Origin: UBA2882 sp045542735
Lineage (GTDB): Bacteria; Bacillota; Clostridia; Lachnospirales; Lachnospiraceae
Reading direction: 5' to 3'
Assembly (NCBI GenBank): GCA_045542735.1
Contig: JAZQLQ010000012.1
Coordinates: 1-64,000, forward strand
DNA length: 64,000 nt
Position numbers and translations under genes: made by a program. Positions 49,554 to 58,825 of this stretch are shown here, piece by piece (within the stretch, counting starts at the first letter, position 1; each line of letters starts with the position of its first letter). The notes beneath the pieces are model-generated. The model saw nothing but the letters and a program-made list of their open reading frames with translations, searched no databases and had not been told where the DNA came from.

Positions 49554-49598
49554 GCGCGTAAAGGCGACAATACCAAAAAATGGAAGGAGATACATATT

Positions 49599-50384
49599 AT
49601 GGAATTCGTAGTATACGAAGCAAAAGGTGCTGTTGGTACTATCACCATCAGCAGAGAAAAAGCATTAAACGCATTAAATTCTCAAGTTTTAGAAGAACTT
49701 GATGCAACACTTGACGCAGTGGATTTATCTGAAATCAGATGCCTTATTTTAACAGGTGCAGGTCAGAAATCCTTCGTGGCAGGTGCAGACATCGGAGAGA
49801 TGAGCACATTGACAAAAGCAGAAGGTGAAGCGTTCGGTAAAAAAGGAAATGATGTTTTCCGTAAATTGGAGACATTCCCCATCCCTGTTATCGCAGCTAT
49901 CAACGGCTTTGCATTAGGCGGTGGCTGTGAGATCGCTATGAGCTGTGACATCCGCATCTGTTCTGATAACGCAGTATTCGGACAGCCTGAGGTTGGTCTT
50001 GGTATCACACCCGGTTTCGGTGGCACACAGAGACTTGCAAGATTGGTTGGCCCCGGTATGGCTAAACAGATGATCTATTCTGCACGCAACATCAAAGCTG
50101 ATGAAGCATTCAGAATCGGTCTTGTAAATGCAATCTATACACAGGAAGAATTAATGGGAGCAGCTGAGAAGTTAGCGGCAACTATCGCTAAAAACGCTCC
50201 TATCGCAGTTCGCAACTGCAAGAAAGCAATTAATGACGGTCTTGAAGTAGATATGGATCAGGCAATTGTAATCGAAGAGAAATTATTCGGTGATTGCTTC
50301 GAAACAGAAGATCAGAGATACGGAATGGCTTTCTTCCTTGACAAAAACAAAGAGAAAGTGAAAGAGCCTTTCAAAAACTGCTAA
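49599..50384 (+). CDS. crt: 3-hydroxybutyryl-CoA dehydratase (crotonase)
   Basis: Crotonase removes water from 3-hydroxybutyryl-CoA to give crotonyl-CoA. The 261-residue protein shows the oxyanion-hole segments FVAGADIGEMS (near residue 64) and NGFALGGGCEIAMSCD (near 105), and catalytic glutamates in GGCE and FGQPEVGLGITPGFGG. ATG 49599 follows AAGGAGA and gives the standard length; the open frame from 49512 passes through the terminator stem and is not believed. Confidence 0.96.
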   Translation: MEFVVYEAKGAVGTITISREKALNALNSQVLEELDATLDAVDLSEIRCLILTGAGQKSFVAGADIGEMSTLTKAEGEAFGKKGNDVFRKLETFPIPVIAAINGFALGGGCEIAMSCDIRICSDNAVFGQPEVGLGITPGFGGTQRLARLVGPGMAKQMIYSARNIKADEAFRIGLVNAIYTQEELMGAAEKLAATIAKNAPIAVRNCKKAINDGLEVDMDQAIVIEEKLFGDCFETEDQRYGMAFFLDKNKEKVKEPFKNC

Positions 50385-50403
50385 TTGATGGACAAGTAAT
50401 AAA

Positions 50404-50442
50404 TCGGAAATTGCCATCTGTTAGCAGATGGTAACTTTCCGA
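50404..50442 (+). other. Intercistronic stem-loop between crt and hbd
   Basis: TCGGAAA (50404-50410) pairs with TTTCCGA (50436-50442) and GCCATCTG (50413-50420) with CAGATGGT (50425-50432) on a TTAG loop. No T-tract follows, so it is more likely an mRNA stability or processing element than a terminator. Confidence 0.65.
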
Positions 50443-50477
50443 AAACAATAAAAAGATTATTTTAAGGAGGATCTACA

Positions 50478-51350
50478 ATGAAAGTAGGTATTATTGGTGC
50501 CGGAACAATGGGCCAGGGTATTGCAAAAGCATTTGCTCAGGTTGAAGGCTATGAAGTTGCACTTTGCGACATCAAACAGGAATGGGCTGACGGCGGAAAA
50601 GACAAAATCGCTAAAGGCTATGCAAGACTTGTTGAAAAAGGAAAAATGACACAGGAAGCAGTTGATGCAATCCTTAACAGCATCACAGCAGGTCTCAAAG
50701 AAGATCTTTGTGCAGATTGCGATTTAATCGTAGAAGCTGCATTTGAAGATATGAATGTAAAGAAAACTACATTCGCTGAGTTAGACAAAATTGCAAAACC
50801 CGAATGTATCTTTGCATCCAACACATCCAGTCTTTCTATTACAGAAATCGGTAACGGACTTACTCGTCCTATGGTAGGTATGCACTTCTTCAATCCTGCT
50901 GACCGTATGAAACTGGTTGAAGTTATTGCAGGTGTAAACACACCCGAAGAAACAGTAGCAGTTATCAAGAAAATTTCCGAAGAAATCGGAAAAACACCTG
51001 TACAGGTTAACGAAGCTGCAGGTTTCGTAGTAAACCGTATCTTAATCCCTATGATTAACGAAGCTGCTTTCATCAAAATGGAAGGCGTTTCCGATATCGC
51101 AGGTATCGATGCAGCTATGAAACTTGGTGCAAATCATCCTATGGGACCCTTGGAGCTTGGTGATTTCGTAGGTCTTGACATCTGCCTTGCTATCATGGAT
51201 GTACTTTACAATGAGACCGGCGACAGCAAATATCGTGCATGTCCTTTGATCCGCAAGATGGTACGTGGCGGTAACCTTGGCTGCAAGAGCGGAAAAGGTT
51301 TCTACGTATACAATGCAGATCGTACAAAAACCCCGGTTGATGCTCAGTAA
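50478..51350 (+). CDS. hbd: 3-hydroxybutyryl-CoA dehydrogenase
   Basis: Hbd reduces acetoacetyl-CoA to (S)-3-hydroxybutyryl-CoA with NAD(P)H. The 290-residue protein has the Rossmann motif GAGTMGQGIAKAFAQ at residues 6-20, the catalytic histidine in MHFFNPADRMKLVEVI near residue 136 and the C-terminal helical domain with NHPMGPLELGDFVGLD. The ATG follows AAGGAGG. Length and order in the operon are standard for clostridial butyrate clusters. Confidence 0.97.
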   Translation: MKVGIIGAGTMGQGIAKAFAQVEGYEVALCDIKQEWADGGKDKIAKGYARLVEKGKMTQEAVDAILNSITAGLKEDLCADCDLIVEAAFEDMNVKKTTFAELDKIAKPECIFASNTSSLSITEIGNGLTRPMVGMHFFNPADRMKLVEVIAGVNTPEETVAVIKKISEEIGKTPVQVNEAAGFVVNRILIPMINEAAFIKMEGVSDIAGIDAAMKLGANHPMGPLELGDFVGLDICLAIMDVLYNETGDSKYRACPLIRKMVRGGNLGCKSGKGFYVYNADRTKTPVDAQ

Positions 51351-51385
51351 TTTGTAGCAAAAAATATTAGGAGGAAATAAAAGAA

Positions 51386-52537
51386 ATGGATTTTACTTTA
51401 AAAAAAGAACATGAAATGGCGAGACAGTTATTCAAAGATTTCGCTGAAAATGAAGTAAAGCCTCTCGCTCAGGAAATCGATGAAGAACACAGATTCCCCA
51501 GAGAGACAGTTGAAAAAATGGCTAAATACGGCCTTTTAGGCATTCCTGTACCCAAGGAATACGGCGGACAGGGTTGTGATATCTTAACATACGCTATGTG
51601 TGTTGAAGAGTTATCGAAAGTTTGCGGTACTACAGGTGTTATTGTTTCCGCTCATACTTCCCTTTGTGTAGATCCTATCATGACATATGGTACAGAAGAA
51701 CAGAAACAGAAATACGTTCCCGATTTAGCATCCGGTAAAAAACTTGGTGCTTTCGGTTTGACAGAGCCCGGTGCAGGTACAGACGCTCAGGGTCAGCAGA
51801 CAAAAGCTGTTTTAGATGGTGACGAATGGGTATTAAACGGAACAAAATGCTTTATCACAAACGGTAAAGAAGCTGACGTTTATATTGTTATCGCTGTAAC
51901 AGGTAAAGTTGAGAAACGCGGTCGTGTTTCCAAAGAGATTTCCGCTTTCATCGTAGAAAAAGGAACTCCCGGATTTACATTCGGTACAAAAGAAAATAAA
52001 ATGGGTATCTGTGCATCCTCCACATATGAGTTGATCTTCACAGATTGCCGTATCCCCAAAGAAAACCTTTTAGGTGCAAAAGGAAAAGGTTTCGGTATCG
52101 CAATGCATACTCTTGACGGTGGTCGTATCGGTATCGCTGCTCAGGCTCTTGGTATTGCAGAAGGTGCTTTAGAGACAACTATCAACTATGTAAAAGAAAG
52201 AAAACAGTTTGGTAGATCTATCGCACAGTTCCAGAATACACAGTTCCAGTTAGCAGATATGGCTACAAAAGTAGAAGCTGCTAAATTATTGGTTTACAAA
52301 GCAGCAGTAGCAAAGAATACACAGAAAGTATATTCTGTAGAAGCTGCTATGGCTAAATTATATGCTGCAGAAGTAGCTATGGAAGTAACAACAAAATGCG
52401 TTCAGTTGCATGGTGGTTACGGTTACATCAAAGAGTACGATGTAGAGCGTATGATGCGTGACGCTAAGATTACAGAGATCTACGAAGGAACTTCCGAAGT
52501 TCAGCGTATGGTTATTTCTGGAAGTTTATTAAAATAG
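51386..52537 (+). CDS. bcd: Butyryl-CoA dehydrogenase
   Basis: Bcd is an FAD enzyme reducing crotonyl-CoA to butyryl-CoA. With EtfAB it bifurcates electrons from NADH to crotonyl-CoA and ferredoxin, conserving energy. The 383-residue protein has GAFGLTEPGAGTDAQGQ (near residue 124), the acyl-CoA dehydrogenase signature QLHGGYGYIKEYDVERMMRD (near 335) and the catalytic Glu in YEGTSEVQRM. The ATG follows AGGAGG. etfB starts 13 bases later. Confidence 0.97.
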   Translation: MDFTLKKEHEMARQLFKDFAENEVKPLAQEIDEEHRFPRETVEKMAKYGLLGIPVPKEYGGQGCDILTYAMCVEELSKVCGTTGVIVSAHTSLCVDPIMTYGTEEQKQKYVPDLASGKKLGAFGLTEPGAGTDAQGQQTKAVLDGDEWVLNGTKCFITNGKEADVYIVIAVTGKVEKRGRVSKEISAFIVEKGTPGFTFGTKENKMGICASSTYELIFTDCRIPKENLLGAKGKGFGIAMHTLDGGRIGIAAQALGIAEGALETTINYVKERKQFGRSIAQFQNTQFQLADMATKVEAAKLLVYKAAVAKNTQKVYSVEAAMAKLYAAEVAMEVTTKCVQLHGGYGYIKEYDVERMMRDAKITEIYEGTSEVQRMVISGSLLK

Positions 52538-52550
52538 GAGGTACGTTATC

Positions 52551-53336
52551 GTGAAAATCATCGTTTGTATTAAACAGGTTCCGGATACAAAAGGCGGCGT
52601 TAAATTCAATCCGGATGGAACTCTGGACAGAGGTGCTATGCTCGCTATCATGAACCCGGACGACAAAGCCGGATTAGAGGCAGCTCTTAGATTAAAAGAT
52701 CAGTATGGTGCAGAAGTTACTGTATTGACAATGGGTCTTCCCAAAGCAGCAGACGTTCTTCGTGAAGCTATCGCTATGGGCGCAGACAAAGGTGTACTTG
52801 TAACAGATAGAGTATTAGGTGGTGCTGATACTTGGGCTACATCCACAACTATCGCAGGTGCAATCAGAAACTTAGAATATGATTTAATCATCACAGGTCG
52901 TCAGGCTATCGATGGTGATACAGCTCAGGTTGGTCCTCAGATCGCTGAGCACTTAGACCTTCCTGTAATTTCTTATGCACAGGATATCAAAGTAGATGGT
53001 GACAAAGTTGTTGTAGAGCGTCTCTATGATGACAGATATCACGTAATCGAATGCCAGATGCCTTGTTTGGTAACAGCTCTTTCTGAGTTAAACGATCCTC
53101 GTTACATGACTCCCGGTGGAATCTTCGATGCTTGCAAAGCAGAGATTACTACATGGGGAAGAGCAGACCTTAAAGATGTTGAAGATTGCAATTTAGGTCT
53201 TGCAGGATCTCCTACAAAAATCGCAAAAGCATCTGACAAAGTACGTAAAGGTGCAGGCGAGAAAGTAACTCCTGATTCTCCTGAAGAAGCAGTAGATTAC
53301 ATCGTAGGTAAATTAAAAGAGAAACATGTTATCTAA
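52551..53336 (+). CDS. etfB: Electron transfer flavoprotein subunit beta
   Basis: EtfB binds an FAD (or AMP in non-bifurcating types) and the NADH that feeds the Bcd-Etf complex. The 261-residue protein starts MKIIVCIKQVPDTKGGVKFN and contains ITGRQAIDGDTAQVGPQIAE and the family signature VERLYDDRYHVIECQMPCLV. The start is GTG 52551 after AGGAGGT (52536-52542). The match to the Bcd-linked group is inferred from the operon. Confidence 0.96.
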   Translation: MKIIVCIKQVPDTKGGVKFNPDGTLDRGAMLAIMNPDDKAGLEAALRLKDQYGAEVTVLTMGLPKAADVLREAIAMGADKGVLVTDRVLGGADTWATSTTIAGAIRNLEYDLIITGRQAIDGDTAQVGPQIAEHLDLPVISYAQDIKVDGDKVVVERLYDDRYHVIECQMPCLVTALSELNDPRYMTPGGIFDACKAEITTWGRADLKDVEDCNLGLAGSPTKIAKASDKVRKGAGEKVTPDSPEEAVDYIVGKLKEKHVI

Positions 53337-53363
53337 TATTAATAAGGAAAAGTGGTGAAAAAA

Positions 53364-54413
53364 ATGAATTTAGCAGAATATAAAGGTGTATATGTCTTTG
53401 CACAGCAGGTAGATAATGAAATCAGCGGCATTGCTTTTGAATTACTTGGTAAAGCAAAAGAATTAGCTGCTCCTTTAAACACAGAAGTAGCTGCAGTATT
53501 AATCGGTTCTGATGTTAAGGGTCTTGCAGACCAGTTAGCAGAGTACGGCGCAGACAAGGTTATCGTTGTTGACGATCCTGAGTTGAAAGAGTACAGAACA
53601 GAGCCTTATGCACATGCACTTGCTTCCGTTATCAATGAGTACAAACCCGAAATCGTTTTAGTAGGTGCTACAGCAATCGGTCGTGACCTTGGTCCTACCG
53701 TTTCCGCTAGAGTAGCTACGGGTCTTACAGCTGACTGTACAGTACTTGAGATCGGTGATTTCCCGTTAGTAGCAATTCCCGGAAAAGAAGATGAGCAGAA
53801 ACACAATCAGTTATTAATGACTCGTCCTGCTTTCGGTGGTAACACAATCGCTACCATCGCTTGCCCGAACACACGCCCTCAGATGGCAACTGTTCGTCCC
53901 GGTGTTATGCAGAAAATCGAGCCTATCAAAGGCGCTAAAGCAAACGTTATCGAGTACAATCCCGGATTTACTCCTAACAAAAAATATGTTACTATCAAAG
54001 AAGTAGTAAAAGCTGTTTCCGATACAGTAGATATCATGGAAGCTAAAATCTTAGTTTCCGGTGGTCGTGGTGTTGGAACTCCCGAAAACTTCAAAATTTT
54101 GGAAGATCTTGCAGAAGTACTTGGCGGTACAGTAAGCTGCTCCCGTGCAGTTGTAGATGCTGGTTGGAAACCCAGAGATCTTCAGGTTGGACAGACTGGT
54201 AAAACAGTACGTCCTAACGTATACTTCGCTATCGGTATTTCCGGTGCTATCCAGCACGTTGCCGGTATGGAAGAGGCAGACATCATCATCGCTATCAACA
54301 AAGATGAAGATGCTCCTATCTTCGATGTAGCTGACTACGGTATCGTAGGTGATTTGAACAAAATCGTGCCTCAGTTAACAGAGAGCATCAAAGCTGCAAT
54401 CGCTAATAAATAA
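53364..54413 (+). CDS. etfA: Electron transfer flavoprotein subunit alpha
   Basis: EtfA carries the second FAD and shuttles electrons to Bcd. The 349-residue protein has the C-terminal FAD-binding region: VSGGRGVGTPENFKILEDLA, SRAVVDAGWKPRDLQVGQTG and GISGAIQHVAGMEEADIIIA. The start is uncertain between ATG 53364 and GTG 53352/53355; AAGGAAAA at 53344-53351 is far from the ATG and close to the GTGs. The protein length is normal for either choice. It ends the butyrate operon. Confidence 0.95.
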   Translation: MNLAEYKGVYVFAQQVDNEISGIAFELLGKAKELAAPLNTEVAAVLIGSDVKGLADQLAEYGADKVIVVDDPELKEYRTEPYAHALASVINEYKPEIVLVGATAIGRDLGPTVSARVATGLTADCTVLEIGDFPLVAIPGKEDEQKHNQLLMTRPAFGGNTIATIACPNTRPQMATVRPGVMQKIEPIKGAKANVIEYNPGFTPNKKYVTIKEVVKAVSDTVDIMEAKILVSGGRGVGTPENFKILEDLAEVLGGTVSCSRAVVDAGWKPRDLQVGQTGKTVRPNVYFAIGISGAIQHVAGMEEADIIIAINKDEDAPIFDVADYGIVGDLNKIVPQLTESIKAAIANK

Positions 54414-54488
54414 GAAGTGGTTTGTTTTACTTAATAAATGATGGTAGTTGCAAGCTGCCATCGGCTGATACATATTTATATCAGTAAG

Positions 54489-54522
54489 AAAGAAGCCTGG
54501 ACGCTGGTTCTGGGCTTCTTTT
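54489..54522 (+). terminator. Terminator of the butyrate operon
   Basis: AAAGAAGCC (54489-54497) pairs with GGCTTCTTT (54513-54521). Two further hairpins precede it, GATGGTAG/CTGCCATC near 54440-54463 and CTGATA/TATCAG near 54466-54483. Confidence 0.75.
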
Positions 54523-54557
54523 GTTACACAAACAAACGATAAAGCGGCAGAAAGTTG

Positions 54558-54609
54558 TTGACAAATAAAATACTTGGAATTACTATATAAGTGTAATCAA
54601 CGCATTACA
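54558..54609 (+). promoter_or_regulatory. Promoter and start-site dyad before the Rpn-type gene
   Basis: TTGACA (54558-54563), 17 bases, TACTAT (54581-54586). TGTAAT (54592-54597) and ATTACA (54604-54609) form an exact six-base dyad with a six-base spacer at the expected start site, an operator-like position. The remaining bases up to the start codon at 54750 show no other clear element. Confidence 0.5.
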
Positions 54610-54749
54610 TCCGTGAAAATCGTTTCGTCGGTCTTTCTTGACAGGCAGTATTCTTTGGCATCTCGCCAACATTTTCACAAAGCAAAAATGAAAAGTTGGC
54701 GGAATTGAAAAGTGATGTATAACCATGGATTCCGCCGGAAAGGAGTTTT

Positions 54750-55592
54750 ATGAGTTATACAAAAAAATCACTGGAGGAATTGAACATATTGGATGATTTC
54801 CTGATGAATGCCATTGTATCGGCGCCTGAAATCGGAGAGGTGTTTTGCAAAACAGTGTTATCAGTTCTTCTGCAAAGAAAAATAGGAAAGCTGAGAATAG
54901 TGTCTCAGAGGATGATTCCACCTTGTACACCTAAACATAGAGGGATTCGTATGGATGTGGAAGTTCAGGAATTTGAGACAGATGATCATGATATGTCACC
55001 GGTAAATATCTATGATTTGGAACCTAATTTGCAAAAAGGAGTGCATCTGCCGAGACACAATCGTTTTTATCAGGCAAAGATGGATGGGAGATATTTAAAG
55101 AGCGGCGATAGTAACTTTATTAACTTGCCGAATCTATATGTGATTACAATTACCAATTTTGATCCATTTGGATATGATTACATGATGTATCGTATTCACA
55201 ATCGTTGCATGGAAGTAGATGAATTGAAATATGATGACGGTTTAGAATTTGTTTACTTTTATACCGGTGGACATAAGGGTGGAAATGAAAGTATTAAAGC
55301 TATGTTAAATTACTTTCAGCATAGTCAAAAAGAAAATGCTGTGGATACAGCAACAGAGGAAATTAGTAGGATTGTAGAACAGATTCGGATATTACCGGAA
55401 GTGAGGAATGAGTATATGACCTTGGGGGATATTATTGATCGTGAAAGAGAAGAGGAAGCGTCCATGCAATTGATAGCGTATGTTGATAATTTGATGAAAA
55501 ATCTTGGGTTAGATTTACAGGCTGCGTGTACTGCTTTAGGCACCACAGAAGAAGCATATCGAAGAGCACTGGAATTGCAGGAAGAAGAGTAA
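54750..55592 (+). CDS. Rpn-family PD-(D/E)xK nuclease (transposase_31-like)
   Basis: A 280-residue protein of the recombination-promoting nuclease (Rpn) group, often annotated PD-(D/E)xK nuclease family transposase. The nuclease core shows RMDVEVQEFE (D-x-E-x-Q near residue 68) after an early helix with DDFLMNAIVS, and the FYQAKMDGRYLKSG and LPNLYVITITNFDPFG stretches typical of the family. The C-terminus is helical and acidic (DREREEEASMQ). Escherichia coli Rpn proteins cut DNA and stimulate RecA-independent recombination; copies are scattered and may move. No terminal repeats or second ORF are seen here. Confidence 0.82.
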   Translation: MSYTKKSLEELNILDDFLMNAIVSAPEIGEVFCKTVLSVLLQRKIGKLRIVSQRMIPPCTPKHRGIRMDVEVQEFETDDHDMSPVNIYDLEPNLQKGVHLPRHNRFYQAKMDGRYLKSGDSNFINLPNLYVITITNFDPFGYDYMMYRIHNRCMEVDELKYDDGLEFVYFYTGGHKGGNESIKAMLNYFQHSQKENAVDTATEEISRIVEQIRILPEVRNEYMTLGDIIDREREEEASMQLIAYVDNLMKNLGLDLQAACTALGTTEEAYRRALELQEEE

Positions 55593-55722
55593 TTGATTAT
55601 GAAACTCTCAATATTAGTCGCGGCTGATATTGGGAGTTTTTCCATTTGTTTTTTAGAAGATGCAACTATGATGCAATCGTGTGATAATATTAAGATGGAC
55701 AATGGAAGAATAGGGAGAAAAA

Positions 55723-56871
55723 ATGAATAAAGTCAAGAAAACTTGGTTCACAGTATGCTTGCTTATTTGTATGTGTGTATTTGTCGTGGGCGGATATCTT
55801 GTGACAAGAGGCGGTGCTATGAATGAGTGTAAAATAGGAAGCAATCAACATATTTTTGTAGAATTCAATAGAAATATACATAGCAAGATGGTGGCAACTC
55901 AAAAAAATCTGGAAAAGAGCATAACACCCTTGCAAAATAATCCGCAGATTATATTGGCTGATATGGAGTTGTGCAGACAATATCTGACACATGAACTGGA
56001 TGCATGTATCTTTGCATATGCTGATTTTGATGATGACAATATGAATGAAGTGTGTGTTAAAAATGATTTTGATGCAGATTATGGGCTATTAATGGAGGAA
56101 ACCGAAGAAGCTTTGTATATGTATTATACAGAAGATGTCGCACATGAAAATGCGGTTTGGTGGAAAGTTGCACAATTGGGTGAGGGTGAAAGCGAAGAAC
56201 TTCAAGGCGTTGTATGGAAGAACGAAGAGGGAACAAGAGTATGGAATCCTAAGGAAGAAGACTTTGTACAAATGCAGGGGTTTGAGGGCGAAGAACCTTT
56301 CTATGAGTACTTTGATGAAGCGGGAGAAAAGATATTTACAATTTATTATGACCTCAATACCGGCAACGGCTGTGGAATATCCTATTATCTGGGACGTGGG
56401 TTTGTATTTTCGGAAACGGAAGAGGTACGCTGGGAAGATATAAGGAAAGATTATTTTGCCATAGAGACTATTCGGGGAGAAACATGTCCGGAAGAAGTGT
56501 CGGACTATGAAGAAAATGAGGAGTATGACAACGAAGGAAGAATGGTACATTATGAATCATTTGGAGTCTGGGAGAAAGGGAGTGGCGTAGAGAGAGATTT
56601 TATATTACGATTATCATATGAATATGATTCCAATGGCAATTTACTTAAACGAGAGTATAGTCACAATTCCTCATTATTCGGAACTTGGTGTGGCTATATA
56701 TACAGCAGGTTTGATGAGGCTGGTAGAGTAGAATATGAATCGGCATATATTACGCATGGAAGTCTGGAATATTTATATATTTATCAGAATGATAGTGCCA
56801 AAGCGTCATATGCATTGGAAATAGATTGCAACATGGGAACGTTGATACCGCGTTTTGTAAAAGTACAATAA
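55723..56871 (+). CDS. Membrane-anchored secreted protein with YD-like repeats
   Basis: A 382-residue protein with one N-terminal membrane segment (about residues 6-26, WFTVCLLICMCVFVVGGYLV) and an acidic outer part. The C-terminal third contains sequences like the YD/RHS unit, EYDNEGRMVHYESFG, YEYDSNGNLLKREYSHN and FDEAGRVEYESAY. That suggests a short beta-sheet repeat domain. The start follows AGGGAGAAAA. The next gene begins 11 bases later, so the two form an operon. No function is known to me. Confidence 0.65.
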   Translation: MNKVKKTWFTVCLLICMCVFVVGGYLVTRGGAMNECKIGSNQHIFVEFNRNIHSKMVATQKNLEKSITPLQNNPQIILADMELCRQYLTHELDACIFAYADFDDDNMNEVCVKNDFDADYGLLMEETEEALYMYYTEDVAHENAVWWKVAQLGEGESEELQGVVWKNEEGTRVWNPKEEDFVQMQGFEGEEPFYEYFDEAGEKIFTIYYDLNTGNGCGISYYLGRGFVFSETEEVRWEDIRKDYFAIETIRGETCPEEVSDYEENEEYDNEGRMVHYESFGVWEKGSGVERDFILRLSYEYDSNGNLLKREYSHNSSLFGTWCGYIYSRFDEAGRVEYESAYITHGSLEYLYIYQNDSAKASYALEIDCNMGTLIPRFVKVQ

Positions 56872-56882
56872 GGGGAGAAAGT

Positions 56883-58778
56883 ATGAAGCGTATTATTTGT
56901 TTTTTAGAAATTATATTTTTGATGACATTATTACTGACCGGATGTCATACGGGAAATAAAGAAATAATAGAAACAGAACCTGCCAGTGAGACAGAAACAG
57001 AGACAAAAACAAAAGAAGAGACGGAACCAGAAGTTCAACAAGAAAGCAGTCAAAAGCCGAAAGAAAACAAACCGGTGACAGAAGTAATGGACGGTGTTCG
57101 GTTACAGGTGAAAGGTGGATATTTATTACACATTTCAGATGATGATAGTGCGTTGTTTGTTGACTGTATATCGGGAACATCGGAAACTTATGAATTCTCC
57201 GAAAGTGTATCTATGTTATGCACTGATCAGATGTATATTTATTATATTCATTGTGATGAGCAGGATAATTATGAGATATATTCCATGAACCGTACTACCG
57301 GGCAAAGTTTGCTACAAGAGGAAGTTAAAAAGGAACAAGGCTCTATTATTGATATGTTTCTGTATGAAGGACAATTACATGTCTTATGGGAAATTGATTC
57401 TGTCCATGTAACATATTGGCAATATGAAGAGTATGTTTACAATGTTTCCTATGGGAGCTTGCGAAGTGTAGGACAGGTGAATCAAGCGCTGTATCAAAAT
57501 ATGAAAAACAAAGGTTATACGCTGATTGATGCTGGGGGAAAAATATATACAGCGGGATATTGTCTGCAAGAATTTGGGCAAATTTATGCGGAGAACCGAG
57601 ATGATGCACAAATTGGAATCTTTGATCAAGAGGGAAATTTCTGTGACATTGTAGAAGAAGTTAATGGTGTGGAATGGGTATATGAAATAAATGATTCTTA
57701 TATTATATATGAAAGCGAAGAGTGGGATTTTACTATTTATGATCGTGTAACTCATACAAGTAAAGTGTTAGATGTCGGTTCTGCTTATTTGGGATATGAA
57801 GAAGGGTGTATCTTTTATGAAAAATGGGAGCTTGGTGCTGACTTTTTTTCGGGGATAGAAACCATTTGCCGATATGATATAACAACGGAACAACTCATAG
57901 AAGTGTACCAAAGAACAGGAAAAACGGGAACATTGGGAATGGAATACTTTTTGGGAAATAAAAATGATTTTTATATTTGGGATGGAAAAGCATATTTTAT
58001 TTCTACCAATGGAAGAGATGTGAATTGGTATGTATATGACATAGAAAACGAAACTGTAGAACCGATAGAAAGTGCGGAGTCTCTCTGGCATTACACCTAT
58101 ACAGACTATGGCACTGTGGTTGCAGATAGTAGACAAGCGATTTGTCCGATTTGTAAGCAAGAGTGCTATGCTGTCTATAGCGAGAGATTTGTATTGGGGA
58201 AACGGTTCCCGAACGCAAAGAAAATAAACGATTATTTAAAGGAGTTACAACAGCAGGAGTTGGATTCCGCAACAGAAATAGAAGGAGAAATTGTTACACA
58301 AGAAGATTGTTGGCATTTTCCGGATTTAACTTTGCAAGATAAATTTTCTGTATATGTGGAAGGTGTAACAGAAGTAGGAGCACATTATCTACAGGTATAC
58401 TATAGTGGAATGCATTATGGCGGTGGAGCGGCACACGGACATCCGTATAGGGACTATATTCTGTTTGATTTAAATACGGGAGAAATAGTGACATTTGCAG
58501 ATTTATATAGAGGAAACGAAAAAGAATTTAAACAGATTGTATTGGAGTATACGGTAAAGGATTGGGAAAGAGGAGAACAGATCTATGCCGCACAGACAGA
58601 GGAACAGGTGCGCAAAGATGCACAAAAGTGGATATCATTAGATATGACAATTTCCTTTGAACAAGATGGGATTGTAGCTGTTTTGCCGGTATATAGCATG
58701 GGTTCCTTTGCAGATGGATTTTATGAAATTGAGATTCCCTATGAGGTTCTAGATATGAAAGAGCCTATGGAAAAATAA
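56883..58778 (+). CDS. Large lipoprotein with C-terminal DUF3298/PdaC-like domain
   Basis: A 631-residue lipoprotein. The signal RIICFLEIIFLMTLLLTG leads to lipobox LTGC near residue 20. A Glu/Thr/Lys-rich linker (residues about 28-65) precedes a long region of beta-strand-like units with many Tyr, resembling DUF5050-type propellers, and a C-terminal DUF3298-like domain with VTEVGAHYLQVYYSGMHYGG and RDYILFDLNTGEIVTFADLY. DUF3298 occurs in PdaC and RsiV. The start ATG 56883 follows AGGGGAGAAAG; the open frame from 56826 overlaps the previous gene. Binding of wall polymer or lysozyme is conceivable but unproven. Confidence 0.68.
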   Translation: MKRIICFLEIIFLMTLLLTGCHTGNKEIIETEPASETETETKTKEETEPEVQQESSQKPKENKPVTEVMDGVRLQVKGGYLLHISDDDSALFVDCISGTSETYEFSESVSMLCTDQMYIYYIHCDEQDNYEIYSMNRTTGQSLLQEEVKKEQGSIIDMFLYEGQLHVLWEIDSVHVTYWQYEEYVYNVSYGSLRSVGQVNQALYQNMKNKGYTLIDAGGKIYTAGYCLQEFGQIYAENRDDAQIGIFDQEGNFCDIVEEVNGVEWVYEINDSYIIYESEEWDFTIYDRVTHTSKVLDVGSAYLGYEEGCIFYEKWELGADFFSGIETICRYDITTEQLIEVYQRTGKTGTLGMEYFLGNKNDFYIWDGKAYFISTNGRDVNWYVYDIENETVEPIESAESLWHYTYTDYGTVVADSRQAICPICKQECYAVYSERFVLGKRFPNAKKINDYLKELQQQELDSATEIEGEIVTQEDCWHFPDLTLQDKFSVYVEGVTEVGAHYLQVYYSGMHYGGGAAHGHPYRDYILFDLNTGEIVTFADLYRGNEKEFKQIVLEYTVKDWERGEQIYAAQTEEQVRKDAQKWISLDMTISFEQDGIVAVLPVYSMGSFADGFYEIEIPYEVLDMKEPMEK

Positions 58779-58784
58779 CATAAT

Positions 58785-58815
58785 CTCTGCTACTATAATA
58801 AATAGTAAAGCAGAG
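58785..58815 (+). other. Hairpin overlapping the -10 and Shine-Dalgarno before 58826
   Basis: CTCTGCTACTAT (58785-58796) pairs with ATAGTA (58802-58807) and GCAGAG (58810-58815) around a short loop with a two-base bulge. TATAAT at 58794-58799 and the start of the Shine-Dalgarno AGAGGAGG fall in it, so it may affect both transcription and translation of the next gene. Confidence 0.45.
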
Positions 58816-58825
58816 GAGGAATATC

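Noticed and set aside
49512..49598. N-terminal extension of crt from ATG 49512
   Set aside because: It would translate the internal terminator stem, has no Shine-Dalgarno, and the true start at 49599 has one and gives the family length.
54750..55592. Rpn-type gene as a complete insertion sequence
   Set aside because: No terminal inverted repeats, target duplication or second transposase frame could be identified around it.
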